From Hoeflea_A sp965204935 (GTDB taxonomy: Bacteria > Pseudomonadota > Alphaproteobacteria > Rhizobiales > Rhizobiaceae), in NCBI RefSeq assembly GCF_965204935.1, contig NZ_CBDBFO010000002.1: DNA of 64,000 nucleotides; one strand, given 5' to 3'. Positions within the stretch are counted from its first letter, which is position 1; every line of letters starts with the position of its first letter. Below the pieces are notes generated by a model. That model had not been told where the DNA came from, did not search any database, and was given only the letters and a program-made list of their open reading frames with translations. A program made the position numbers and the translations under genes. This document shows positions 1-8,603 of this stretch, in pieces.

Positions 1-388
1 TCGACGCTGTCCTGGTGCCGCCATCGGCCTGGATCACATCGCAATCGACGGAAATCTGTCGCTCGCCCAGCGCTTCGAGATCCACGACCGCGCGCAGCGA
101 GCGTCCAATAAGCCTTTGGATTTCTTGTGTTCTTCCGCTCTGCTTTCCGGCGGAAGCCTCACGCCGCATACGTTCGCCGGTAGCACGGGGCAGCATTCCG
201 TATTCGGCGGTTACCCAGCCCTTGCCCGCATTGCGCAGCCATGGCGGGACCCGCTCCTCGAGGCTCGCGGTGCAAAGAACATGCGTATCGCCGAACTTGA
301 CGAAGCAGGATCCCTCGGCGTGTTTGGAATAGCCGCGTTCGAAGGACACCGCCCGCATTTGATCGGTTCTTCTGCCAGATGGGCGCAT
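1..388 (-). CDS. rph: Ribonuclease PH (RNase PH), 5' part only
   Basis: 3' exoribonuclease that trims tRNA 3' ends by phosphorolysis. The translation from an ATG at 386-388 starts MRPSGRRTDQMRAVSFERGY and continues with the family blocks around GSCFVKFGDTHVLCTASLEE, then GWVTAEYGMLPRAT and QEIQRLIGRSLRAV. About 129 of the usual roughly 240 residues are inside the window; the rest lies before base 1. The gene is divergent from hrcA with a 147-bp gap, the usual rhizobial arrangement. Identification is firm; only the N-terminal half can be judged. Confidence 0.95.
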   Translation of the reverse strand, partial: MRPSGRRTDQMRAVSFERGYSKHAEGSCFVKFGDTHVLCTASLEERVPPWLRNAGKGWVTAEYGMLPRATGERMRREASAGKQSGRTQEIQRLIGRSLRAVVDLEALGERQISVDCDVIQADGGTRTAS

Positions 389-535
389 AGGTAACTCCAG
401 TTGATTGCTTCGATAGGTCCTAGCCTTCCTTTGCGGCGCTTGCAAAGAAAATGCACTATATAGGGACAATGCGATTTGATTTTTTTGCAGCAACCGGGAA
501 ACTAGGACTGTTGGTCACGCAGCAGTCGAGAGACC

Positions 536-1618
536 GTGTATATGAGTAACGAAACGCGATCGGAGACGGAGCAACCCGCGCCGCTGGATGAACGGACGCG
601 GGAGATATTTCGCAGCATCGTTGAACTCTATCTCGATTCCGGCGATCCGGTCGGATCGCGCAACCTGTCGCGCGTGCTGCCAATGTCGCTTTCGCCCGCC
701 TCGGTGCGCAATGTGATGAGCGATCTCGAGGAACTCGGCCTGATTTACGCACCGCATATCAGTGCAGGCCGCCTGCCGACGCAACAGGGATTGCGATTCT
801 TTGTCGACGCCTTCATGGAGACCGGCAACCTGTCGTCGGAGGAGCGCGACATGATCGAGCGCCAGGTCAGCAGCATCGAGCGCGACCAGTCGGTCGAGAC
901 GCTGCTGACAGAGGCGAGCCAGATGCTGTCCGGGCTATCGCGCGGCGCCGGACTTGTTATCGCCAACAAGAGCGACGCGGTGGTCAAGCACATCGAATTC
1001 GTCCGGCTGGAGCCGACGCGTGCCCTTGTCGTGCTTGTCGGCGGCAATGACCAGGTCGAAAACCGCATCATTGAATTGCCCGCCGGTGTCACGGCCGCCC
1101 AACTGACTGAAGCCGCGAATTTCCTCAACGCCCATCTGGCCGGTCATACGCTGGCGGAACTGCGCGGCGAGCTGAAACGTCTGAAGAACGAGGTCAGCCG
1201 TGAACTTGACGTTTTGTCCCAGACCCTTGTCGAGCGCGGCGCCGCCGTGTGGTCCGGCAGCGCGGAAGGCCAGCCGGCGCGCCTGATCGTGCGCGGCAGG
1301 GCCAATCTGCTGGATTCGATATCCGACATGGAAGAGGTCGAACGTCTGCGGCTGCTGTTTGACGACCTTGAGAAAAAGGACGGTCTGATCGAGCTCCTCG
1401 ACCTTGCCGAGGAGGGATCAGGCGTGCGGATTTTCATCGGTTCGGAAAACAAGCTGTTCTCGCTCTCCGGCTCATCTCTGATCGTCGCGCCCTACCGTGA
1501 CAGCGAGGACCGGGTAATTGGCGCCGTCGGCGTCATCGGCCCGACACGCCTCAATTATGCCCGCATCGTGCCGATGGTCGACTACACGGCCCAGATGGTC
1601 TCGCGGATGATCCGCTGA
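536..1618 (+). CDS. hrcA: Heat-inducible transcription repressor HrcA
   Basis: Repressor of class I heat-shock genes that acts by binding CIRCE operators, typically at groESL. The 360-residue product is of normal length. It has an N-terminal winged helix (about residues 15-90, with REIFRSIVELYLDSGDPVGS) and the C-terminal GAVGVIGPTRLNYARIVPMV block. Two starts are possible: GTG at 536 or ATG at 542, two codons later; the ATG is equally plausible. Its order rph / hrcA / grpE matches other Hyphomicrobiales. I saw no CIRCE-like inverted repeat in the 147 bp upstream, so self-regulation is not evident here. Confidence 0.95.
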   Translation: MYMSNETRSETEQPAPLDERTREIFRSIVELYLDSGDPVGSRNLSRVLPMSLSPASVRNVMSDLEELGLIYAPHISAGRLPTQQGLRFFVDAFMETGNLSSEERDMIERQVSSIERDQSVETLLTEASQMLSGLSRGAGLVIANKSDAVVKHIEFVRLEPTRALVVLVGGNDQVENRIIELPAGVTAAQLTEAANFLNAHLAGHTLAELRGELKRLKNEVSRELDVLSQTLVERGAAVWSGSAEGQPARLIVRGRANLLDSISDMEEVERLRLLFDDLEKKDGLIELLDLAEEGSGVRIFIGSENKLFSLSGSSLIVAPYRDSEDRVIGAVGVIGPTRLNYARIVPMVDYTAQMVSRMIR

Positions 1619-1724
1619 AAATTGGGCATGCGGCCGGTTGAGGCCGAGCAATCCCTTGATTTTTTCGGCCGAAACCTCGATATGCGGTGCAACTATTCAA
1701 AAATCATGAAGGAAATGTCGCATC

Positions 1725-2390
1725 ATGTCCGATGAGACAAAGAAAACGGGTTGGGGCGAACAGCCCCAGGCGCAGCCCACCGATCAGGCCGCTCCCGAAG
1801 CAGCGGAGAAAGCCGGCATGCAGGCCGCCGAGGGTGCAGAGGATGCAGCCACTGCAGCGGCGGAGCCTTCTCCGCTTGAATTGCTTGCAGCGGAGCGGGA
1901 CGAGCTGAAGGACAAGTATCTGCGGCTTGCCGCGGAGATGGACAATCTTCGCCGCCGCACGGCGCGGGACGTTCGCGATGCGCGCGCCTATTCCGTGTCC
2001 AATTTCGCCCGCGATATGCTCGCGGTTTCCGATGACTTGCGCCGCGCGCTTGATGCCATTCCGGCCGAGGCACGCGAGGCTGGCGATGCAGGTCTTCTGG
2101 CGCTGATCGAGGGTGTCGAGTTGACAGAGCGCTCGATGCTCTCCGCGCTGGAGCGTCACGGGGTCAAGCAGCTGTCGCCGCAGGGGCAGAAATTCGATCC
2201 GAACTTCCACCAGGCGATGTTCGAGGTCCCGAACCCCGACGTTCCCAACAACACGGTGGTCGAGGTCGTCCAGGACGGCTATGTGATCGGCGACCGCGTG
2301 CTGCGGCCGGCCATGGTCGGCGTTGCCAAGGGCGGCCCGAAACAGGCCGCCGAGACCACGTCGGAACAGGCCTCAGAGGACGCCGAATAG
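1725..2390 (+). CDS. grpE: GrpE nucleotide exchange factor of DnaK
   Basis: Cochaperone that releases ADP from DnaK in the cytoplasm. The 221-residue product has an acidic, Ala-rich N-terminal tail (to about residue 45). A coiled coil follows (ELLAAERDELKDKYLRLAAE, then MDNLRRRTARDVRDARAYS). The C-terminal beta domain has FDPNFHQAMFEVPNPDVPNN and GYVIGDRVLRPAMVGVAKG. An AAGGAA lies about 10 bases before the chosen ATG. It sits 106 bp after hrcA in the same direction, so co-transcription of the two heat-shock genes is likely. Confidence 0.96.
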   Translation: MSDETKKTGWGEQPQAQPTDQAAPEAAEKAGMQAAEGAEDAATAAAEPSPLELLAAERDELKDKYLRLAAEMDNLRRRTARDVRDARAYSVSNFARDMLAVSDDLRRALDAIPAEAREAGDAGLLALIEGVELTERSMLSALERHGVKQLSPQGQKFDPNFHQAMFEVPNPDVPNNTVVEVVQDGYVIGDRVLRPAMVGVAKGGPKQAAETTSEQASEDAE

Positions 2391-2426
2391 GCTTGCTGTC
2401 TGCCGCCGCGGCGATATGCTGGCGCT

Positions 2427-3062
2427 GTGACGTTACTGACCTTCCTCGACTATACCGGCGTCGCCGTCTTTGCCGCGACCGGCGCGCTCGCCGCCTCGCG
2501 CAAGCAGCTCGACATCATCGGCTTTCTTTTCTTTGCCTGCGCCACCGGCGTCGGCGGCGGCACCCTTCGCGACCTGATCCTTGGCCTTACACCGGTCTTC
2601 TGGGTGCGCGAACATCTCTATTTGCTGATCTGCGTCGCGGTCGCCGTGTTGATTTTCTTTACCGCCCACCGGCTGGAATCGCGCTACCGCTGGCTGTTGT
2701 GGCTTGATGCGGCGGGACTGGCCGTCTTTTCCGTGATGGGTGCGGTCATCGGTCTGTCGGCAACCGGTTCGCCCGTCGTCGCAGTGGTCACCGGCGTGCT
2801 TACAGCCACCTTCGGCGGCGTCCTGCGCGATCTCGTGTCCGGCGAGGAGACGGTCCTGATGCGCCGGGAAATCTATGTGACCGCCGCCCTGCTTGGCGCC
2901 TCTGTCTTCGTGCTGGCGGTGCGTCTCGGCCTCAGCGGGCCGCTCGCCTCGGTACCGGCCTTCCTCGCCGCCTTCGTGCTGCGTGGCGGCGCGATCCGCT
3001 ACGGATGGACTTTGCCATCCTACCGCAGTGCCCCCGGGCGTCCGCCGGATGAAATCAGCTAG
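2427..3062 (+). CDS. TRIC-type (UPF0126/YicG) cation channel membrane protein
   Basis: Integral inner-membrane protein of 211 residues with a GTG start. The two internally repeated halves typical of the family are visible: GVAVFAATGALAASRKQLD with GGGTLRDLILG, and GLAVFSVMGAVIGLSATGSP with FGGVLRDLVSG. Each half has three hydrophobic segments plus the GG-x-LRDL signature. Family members form trimeric intracellular cation-type channels, but the physiological role in bacteria is poorly defined. Its last codons overlap the 3' end of the convergent kinase gene by 4 bp. Confidence 0.85.
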   Translation: MTLLTFLDYTGVAVFAATGALAASRKQLDIIGFLFFACATGVGGGTLRDLILGLTPVFWVREHLYLLICVAVAVLIFFTAHRLESRYRWLLWLDAAGLAVFSVMGAVIGLSATGSPVVAVVTGVLTATFGGVLRDLVSGEETVLMRREIYVTAALLGASVFVLAVRLGLSGPLASVPAFLAAFVLRGGAIRYGWTLPSYRSAPGRPPDEIS

Positions 3063-4069
3063 CCGGCATAGGCCTCTGCAACCAGGCCGCTGTCGATACC
3101 GGCCTGCCGGAGCGAGCGGTGCGGGCGCGGACCGATCTGCTGGATGACGAGACCGGCCGCAAGGCTGCCGAGATGGGCGCAATCCTCCAGGGACCGACCG
3201 GTCGTGTAGCCATGCAGGAAGCCGGATGCATAAAGATCGCCGGCACCGGTCGTGTCGACAAGCTCGGCGATCTCGATGGCCTCGACGGCAATGCGCTCGC
3301 CCTTGCGCGTGACGATCGATCCGTGCTCGCTGCGTGTGACGGCGGCAAGCTTGCAGTCTTCATCGAGGGCGTCGAGCGCCGCTTCGAGGGAGGCCGTCTG
3401 GTAGAGTGACATGGCCTCGTGCTCGTTGGCGAAGACAATATCGACCGTTCCGGAGCGCATCAGCTCGAGGAACTCGTCGCGGTAGCGGTCGACGCAGAAC
3501 GGGTCGGAGAGCGTCATCGACACTTCTCGGCCATTGGCATGGGCGATCCGGGCACTTTGACGGATCGCCTCCTTGGCGCGCGGCGGATCCCACAGATAGC
3601 CCTCGAAATAGGTGACCTTGGACGCTGCGACAATTTCCGCGTCCACATCCTCGGGGCCGAGTTCGACACAGGCGCCGAGATAGGTGTTCATCGACCGTTC
3701 GCCATCGGGCGTCACGAAAATCATCGAGCGTGCCGTCGGCGGCGGCCCATCGAGCCGGGCCGTGCGGAAGACGACACCCTGCGCGGTGATGTCATGTTCG
3801 TAGATGTCGCCGAGCGCATCGCGGGCAACCTTGCCGAAGAACGCTGATTTGCCGCCGAAGCTCGCAATCCCGGCCGCCGTGTTTCCGGCGCTGCCCCCGG
3901 ACGCCTCAACCGCCGGGCCCATGCGGGAATAAAGCAGTTCGGCGCGATCAGCGTCGATCAGGTTCATGGCCCCCTTGGTGATCTGGTTGTCGATGAGAAA
4001 GTCGTCCTCGCATCGCGCGATGATGTCGACAATGGCATTGCCGACGCAAAGAACATCGAGTTCTTCCAT
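3059..4069 (-). CDS. PfkB-family kinase, probably adenosine kinase
   Basis: Ribokinase-type sugar/nucleoside kinase of 336 residues, as expected for the rhizobial adenosine kinase branch. Visible motifs are the N-terminal LCVGNAIVDIIAR, the glycine-rich GGSAGNTAAG at 58-67 (PfkB signature 1) and DTTGAGD at 272-278, which contains the catalytic Asp and anion hole. It would phosphorylate the 5'-OH of adenosine or a related nucleoside using ATP. Substrate assignment rests on overall resemblance, so another nucleoside or sugar is possible. It runs convergent to the TRIC gene. Confidence 0.85.
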   Translation of the reverse strand: MEELDVLCVGNAIVDIIARCEDDFLIDNQITKGAMNLIDADRAELLYSRMGPAVEASGGSAGNTAAGIASFGGKSAFFGKVARDALGDIYEHDITAQGVVFRTARLDGPPPTARSMIFVTPDGERSMNTYLGACVELGPEDVDAEIVAASKVTYFEGYLWDPPRAKEAIRQSARIAHANGREVSMTLSDPFCVDRYRDEFLELMRSGTVDIVFANEHEAMSLYQTASLEAALDALDEDCKLAAVTRSEHGSIVTRKGERIAVEAIEIAELVDTTGAGDLYASGFLHGYTTGRSLEDCAHLGSLAAGLVIQQIGPRPHRSLRQAGIDSGLVAEAYAG

Positions 4070-4177
4070 GGGGCGTAAGGCTCCGGTACGGTTTGTCCGT
4101 CGACCGTCCTAGACGGTTTCGGCGGCGATGAGAAGCACCGTACAGTGGAAAAGCTGCCGATTTGGCGGCTTTTTAGC

Positions 4178-4570
4178 CTATTGCGCGTTCTGCGGCAGCC
4201 CGTCGCCGATTTCGTAATAGTCACCCTTGTCAGCAACGAATATGTGCCGTTCCAGCGTCGTTCCCGTCGGCGTGTCGAAGGCCCCCATCGCTATGGCCGT
4301 CCATTGGTGTTTCTCATGGTCGAGCGGGTCCCAGAACAGCGACGAGCCGCACACGGAACAAAATCCCCGTCGCGCCTTGTTCGACGCATACCACGTGACG
4401 AATTCCTCGCCATGGACGGTGACGGCGTCCCGCGGCACATCCGTCGACGCCTCGAAGTGCCCCGAATGTTTGCGGCATTGCCTGCAATGACAGGCGCTCG
4501 GCCGCGGCAGGTCGCAGTCAACCTCGAATGTCACCTTGCCGCAAAGGCAGGATCCCTTGTGCATGGTCAT
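4178..4570 (-). CDS. GFA-domain (CENP-V/GFA, Mss4-like) zinc protein
   Basis: Small cytoplasmic protein of 130 residues belonging to the glutathione-dependent formaldehyde-activating (GFA) fold family. The zinc-binding cysteines are all present: C8 and C10 (SCLCGKV), C28, C30 and C33 (ACHCRQCRK) and C71 and C74 (GFCSVCGSSLFW). True GFA activity is doubtful for most members, so only the fold should be taken as established. An independent gene upstream of the kinase, in the same direction, with about 108 bp between them. Confidence 0.85.
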   Translation of the reverse strand: MTMHKGSCLCGKVTFEVDCDLPRPSACHCRQCRKHSGHFEASTDVPRDAVTVHGEEFVTWYASNKARRGFCSVCGSSLFWDPLDHEKHQWTAIAMGAFDTPTGTTLERHIFVADKGDYYEIGDGLPQNAQ

Positions 4571-4741
4571 CGGTTCCTTCCCTTATACATGGGTTCGTTG
4601 ATGTGCGCCGTTTGCGCGTGAACCACACGTAATGGTCGTATTTTTTAACGCTCAAACCGCTGATTTTAATGTCATTTTAACGATTCACTTATTGTATTGG
4701 TGTAACGCCGAACTCCTTCTTTAGCCGACTGAGGTACCGAA

Positions 4742-5506
4742 TTGTTTTTTGCCAGTAAGAGGTTGCCAGGCTACCGGCACGCGGAAGGAATGCGCGACCC
4801 CTACTTCAAACGGGTGTGGGAGCTGATGCGTCACATCCGGGCCATGGCGTTGTATCACACCTACAGCCAGCTTTGGGACCGGAAGTTCGAGCGCCTGGAG
4901 CAGATTGCGACCCGGGGAACAGTGTTTCCGGAGGAGCTGTCTCCGGTCAGCAGCGCGCATGCGAATCTCACCTACGAATACGGCCCGTCTCCAAGACCGG
5001 TTGTGCAATGGTTGCTCGACGCGCTCAAGGTCGATTTCAGTGAATATTCGTTCGTGGATATCGGCTCCGGCCGCGGCCGCGTTTTGCTGACGGCAGCGGG
5101 CAGGCCGTTCAAGCGCGTGCACGGCGTCGAGTTCTGCAGCAACCTGCACGAAGAGGCTTCAAGCAATATCGCCGGCTATCCGGGTGAACACCTCAAATGC
5201 CGCGATGTGAAATCCATCTTGTGCGATGCCCTCGACTATGACGTGCCCGAAGGCAATTGCGTTCTCTACTTCTTCAATCCCTTTGATGTCCAGCTGGTCG
5301 AACGCGTCGTCACCAAGTTCCTTGACAGCGCCGACAGAAACGGCAGCCGCATCATCGTGATTTACTACAACTCCAAGGTCAGCAAGCTGCTTGCCGGCGA
5401 TAATCGGCTTGCCTTCCGGCCGCTTTCGAAACGGTGCCGGTGGCGGCTGAAACTGCTGAGCCCTCACCCGGTGCAGGTTTACGAACGCGTTGTCGGCGAG
5501 GCGTAG
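4742..5506 (+). CDS. Class I SAM-dependent methyltransferase
   Basis: Product of 254 residues if the TTG at 4742 is used. A GAGG seven bases upstream favours it. An in-frame ATG at 4790 (MRDPYFKRV) is the alternative. Motif I is VDIGSGRGR at about 105-113, followed by an acidic end of strand 2 (VHGVEF) and a motif IV-like VLYFFNPFD. The substrate cannot be read from sequence; the fold is similar to small unclassified methyltransferases. The 171-bp stretch upstream is AT-rich and probably carries its promoter. Confidence 0.75.
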   Translation: MFFASKRLPGYRHAEGMRDPYFKRVWELMRHIRAMALYHTYSQLWDRKFERLEQIATRGTVFPEELSPVSSAHANLTYEYGPSPRPVVQWLLDALKVDFSEYSFVDIGSGRGRVLLTAAGRPFKRVHGVEFCSNLHEEASSNIAGYPGEHLKCRDVKSILCDALDYDVPEGNCVLYFFNPFDVQLVERVVTKFLDSADRNGSRIIVIYYNSKVSKLLAGDNRLAFRPLSKRCRWRLKLLSPHPVQVYERVVGEA

Positions 5507-5532
5507 CGACACCCTGTTTCGCTGATCAGATT

Positions 5533-5907
5533 TCAATCCCGCCGGGCATTGCCCCTTCGCGGCCCGATGATTTCGGCGACGGTGCCGTCGGGCAGCCTGA
5601 AATGCTGCCAGGCATTGCGCTCGTTTTGCTGGATTTCCGTGAGGAACTGGATGCCTCTTTCACGGAGCGCTTCGCGGCAGGCGTCGAAATCATCGACTTC
5701 GAATCCGACAACCGGGCCGGTATCGAAGAACCGGTGAAATTGATCGTCGTCGCCATAGACTTCGATGTTCGTCCCGTCAGAAGCGGCAAACGATACGGAC
5801 GTTTTCGTGGCGCTTGTCTGCGCTGCGCCGAGGCACTCGCGCAACACCTCCGCAACCGCGTCGAGACGGCTTGTCTTCAGCCCCACGAAGCCGACTCTCC
5901 TGATCAT
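5533..5907 (-). CDS. VOC (glyoxalase/bleomycin resistance fold) protein
   Basis: A 124-residue single VOC-domain protein starting MIRRVGFVGLKTSRLDAVAE. An open frame extends 20 codons further upstream, but GGGGAGG eight bases before the ATG at 5907 fixes this start. It has the typical beta-alpha-beta-beta-beta repeat with GFEVDDFDACREALRERGIQ and WQHFRLPDGTVAEIIGP. Metal ligands and substrate are not obvious. It converges with the methyltransferase gene upstream. Confidence 0.8.
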   Translation of the reverse strand: MIRRVGFVGLKTSRLDAVAEVLRECLGAAQTSATKTSVSFAASDGTNIEVYGDDDQFHRFFDTGPVVGFEVDDFDACREALRERGIQFLTEIQQNERNAWQHFRLPDGTVAEIIGPRRGNARRD

Positions 5908-6012
5908 TGCGGTATGACCTCCCCTGGCACACCAGCGCTGGACGAAAGGATATCGCCGAGCAGGCACGCACAGGAGCGTTTTTCCTGACGGGCGTTCCGA
6001 CCTTGCATTTTG

Positions 6013-7011
6013 CTATCGACGGTCGGCACTGAAGGAACGGTCAGGCACGCCGCTCAGACAGGCGAGCACCCATGGATAGGTGTCGGTGACATAATAGCCA
6101 TAGGCGCCGTTCACCGTCATGCCGTTGCATTCGTCCAGATCACCATTGCCGCTGAATTCGTAGTCGGAACGGTACAGCCCGTCATAGGACCCGCCCGGAT
6201 TCCCGTCGCCGCCGGGGCGTTCGCCGTTGCGCAATGTATAGCCGGAAACGGCCTTTCGCACCGACCCGTCCGCATCCTTGAAATAGGACCCGTAAACAGG
6301 ATATCCGTCGGCGGCGAAACCGATCAGCGGCGAGCCGTCCGGGCCCGGATCGTCGTCAAAGAGGGCCCTTGGATTGCCGTGGTAGTGATACCGTCCGTCT
6401 GGCTGTGTATGGCCGTGATGATTGTCTTCCGCAAAAGGCGCCAGTGGGGACATCGGGTCGATCAGCCAGGGATCGTTCGCCCTGCAGCCGGAAAGCACGT
6501 TTCCGTTCCTGTCGGCCCGCGGGTTTTCCGGATTGTAGCAGCCGGCAGACAGGATATGGACGACCACGCCATTCAACAGAACCGCATCGTATCGTCCGTG
6601 CGAAAGCGCGGATGGATCGGTTGCTTCCTGCGGCTTCCGTGGCACGCTGAAGCGTTTGCCGATGGCGGCGATCGGTGTTGCAAAAGGCCGGTCCGAGCCG
6701 CCGCCGAAGCTGTGATTGGGGATGCCGTTGGACGTGATCGTGCAGGCATCGTCCTCAACGGTGACAATCACCGCCCCGGTGAATGTCCGGTTCTGTTGAA
6801 GATCGTTCGCCTCCGCAATCGACGACTGCGCATAGTCCGCGCAGTCCGGGGACGTCCCGGTCAGGATTGCATCGGTAATGTCCACTGTGTCCGGATCGCG
6901 CTCGACACTCTGGAGTATTTCGCCGGCGTCCTGGGCAATTGCCGACATCGATGAAAGCAGGCAGATTGCCGCAACAGCCGCAATGGTCCGCGGCATATGG
7001 TCAGATTTCAT
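6013..7011 (-). CDS. Secreted YHYH-domain protein
   Basis: Exported protein of 332 residues with an N-terminal Sec signal (MKSDHMPRTIAAVAAICLLS, cleavage probably after SAIAQ). The frame is open 33 codons further upstream, but this start gives a proper signal peptide and lies 10 bases after AGAGG. The body carries the name-giving motif GRYHYHGNPRALF, with IGFAADGYPVYG and YPWVLACLSG, which define the YHYH family. The family function is unknown; a periplasmic or surface role is inferred from the signal peptide. Confidence 0.8.
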   Translation of the reverse strand: MKSDHMPRTIAAVAAICLLSSMSAIAQDAGEILQSVERDPDTVDITDAILTGTSPDCADYAQSSIAEANDLQQNRTFTGAVIVTVEDDACTITSNGIPNHSFGGGSDRPFATPIAAIGKRFSVPRKPQEATDPSALSHGRYDAVLLNGVVVHILSAGCYNPENPRADRNGNVLSGCRANDPWLIDPMSPLAPFAEDNHHGHTQPDGRYHYHGNPRALFDDDPGPDGSPLIGFAADGYPVYGSYFKDADGSVRKAVSGYTLRNGERPGGDGNPGGSYDGLYRSDYEFSGNGDLDECNGMTVNGAYGYYVTDTYPWVLACLSGVPDRSFSADRR

Positions 7012-7243
7012 GTGCACCGTTCCTCTCTGATCGACCCGGACGTTTTTCTCAAGCTCCCGCATGAGATCGACGTTTTGCGTCCCCATGGTCAGGGTGCGGC
7101 CGGTCGACACGTGTGAGCCCGGGCAAAGAGTTAGACGCGAAAAGCCCTGATTGCAACGAAACGCAGGTCCACGCGGCTAAATCAAGGCACGCATTGAACG
7201 TGCCGCGCCAATACTTATCTGAACACCATGCCCCGACGGACAA

Positions 7244-7966
7244 ATGCCCATGATCGTTGAAGCCGCACGCCTAGCCGGCCGCAATCTGTTTGCGCCCGAG
7301 ACCCGTTCCGCCTTCTGGAGGATCCTCGGCATAACGATTCTGTTGCTGATCGGTCTGTGGACGGCGCTGCGCGGGCTTTTCGTCGCATTCGCCCTGCCGT
7401 GGCTCGACCAGCTTGTTCCGGGCATCCCTGAATGGGCCGGCTGGCTTGGCGTCGTCTTCGGCATCATCGCAAGCCTCGGCCTTGCAGTCGGCCTGGCACT
7501 GCTCATCGCACCGGTGACCGCTGTCGTTGCCGGTTTCTTCCTCGACGGCGTCGCCGAGATCATAGAAAACCGCGATTATCCCGCCGATCCGCCAGGAGAG
7601 GCCGTGCCCGTTGGCCGGGCCATAGTATATACGGCCAAGTTTCTCGGTGTCGTCATTGCCGGCAACATCATTGCCGTGCTTCTGCTCTTTATTCCGGGCA
7701 TCAACATCATCGCGTTCCTGCTGGTCAACGGCTATCTCTTCGGCCGCGAGTTCTTCGAATTCGCCGCCATGCGCTTCCGCAGCGAAGAGGAGGTCAGGCA
7801 GATGCGGTCAAAACATTCCGGAACCATCTTTGCCGCTGGTCTCGTCATCGCCGCATTCCTGTCGATTCCGCTGGTCAATCTGCTGACGCCGCTGTTTGCC
7901 GCCGGCCTGATGGTGCATCTGCACAAGATGATCTCCGCGAAGGATCCGGAGTTCGCGCTGCGCTGA
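7244..7966 (+). CDS. EI24/CysZ-like inner-membrane protein
   Basis: Membrane protein of 240 residues with about five hydrophobic stretches, for example ILGITILLLIGLWTALRG, GIIASLGLAVGLALLIAPVT and FLGVVIAGNIIAVLLLFIPG. The conserved EI24 signature NGYLFGREFFEFAAMRF is followed by a C-terminal hydrophobic hairpin and HLHKM. Relatives of E. coli CysZ are linked to sulfate uptake, but the alphaproteobacterial members are not all tested. A second in-frame ATG at 7250 could also serve as start. The GNAT gene follows after 27 bp. Confidence 0.8.
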   Translation: MPMIVEAARLAGRNLFAPETRSAFWRILGITILLLIGLWTALRGLFVAFALPWLDQLVPGIPEWAGWLGVVFGIIASLGLAVGLALLIAPVTAVVAGFFLDGVAEIIENRDYPADPPGEAVPVGRAIVYTAKFLGVVIAGNIIAVLLLFIPGINIIAFLLVNGYLFGREFFEFAAMRFRSEEEVRQMRSKHSGTIFAAGLVIAAFLSIPLVNLLTPLFAAGLMVHLHKMISAKDPEFALR

Positions 7967-7993
7967 CGACGGAGCGGGAGAAAGGTTTCAAAT

Positions 7994-8569
7994 ATGGTAC
8001 TGCCCCATGAATGTGCGACACAAAGCGCACCGGCAAGAGCCATTGCCGACCGCCTGGCGGCGATCATACCAGTCATCGAAACTGAGCGGCTGCGGCTGCG
8101 GGCCCCGGTAATCAACGATTTCCAAGTCTATGCCGAGATCGTCGGTTCGAGCAGTGGCCGGTTCCTGATTGATGAACCGAACCGGGAGAACGCCTGGCTG
8201 GATTTTGCTCAGGTGACAGCCACCTGGATGCTGCAGGGCCACGGCGTCTGGACGGTGGAAGACAGGCAGAAAAGAGACGTTCTCGGTTTCGTGCTCATCG
8301 GCATGGAGCCGGGCGATCACGAACCCGAGCTTGGCTACATGTTCCTTGAAAAGGCGCATGGCCGCGGGCTTGCAGGGGAGGCGGCAGGTGCCGTCCGGGA
8401 CTATGCGTTTGAAGCGCTCGAACTGAAGACGCTGGTCAGCACGGTAGACAAGTACAATTCCCCCTCCTGCGCGCTCGCCGAGCGCCTCGGCGGCGTCCGC
8501 GACGCAAAGGCCGAAGCCGCCCACCAAAACGCCATACTGGTCTATCGCTACCGGCCCGAAACCAGTTAG
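7994..8569 (+). CDS. GNAT-family N-acetyltransferase (RimJ/RimL type)
   Basis: Product of 191 residues with the GNAT_3 pattern: IETERLRLRAPVINDF at the start of the domain, then GFVLIGMEP, ELGYMFLEKAHGRGLAGEAA (acetyl-CoA pyrophosphate loop) and STVDKYNSPSCALAERLG. It probably transfers acetyl from acetyl-CoA to an amine; the target is unknown. It lies directly behind the CysZ-like gene and 34 bp before the dipeptidase, so the three may share a transcript. Confidence 0.85.
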   Translation: MVLPHECATQSAPARAIADRLAAIIPVIETERLRLRAPVINDFQVYAEIVGSSSGRFLIDEPNRENAWLDFAQVTATWMLQGHGVWTVEDRQKRDVLGFVLIGMEPGDHEPELGYMFLEKAHGRGLAGEAAGAVRDYAFEALELKTLVSTVDKYNSPSCALAERLGGVRDAKAEAAHQNAILVYRYRPETS

Positions 8570-8603
8570 ATAACCGGCACTCGCAAGCCGCAGGAGAAGC
8601 GCA

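Noticed and set aside
389..535. CIRCE operator or heat-shock promoter between rph and hrcA
   Set aside because: No 9-bp inverted repeat with a 9-base spacer is visible, and the CTTGCA and TATATA elements are not spaced like a known promoter.
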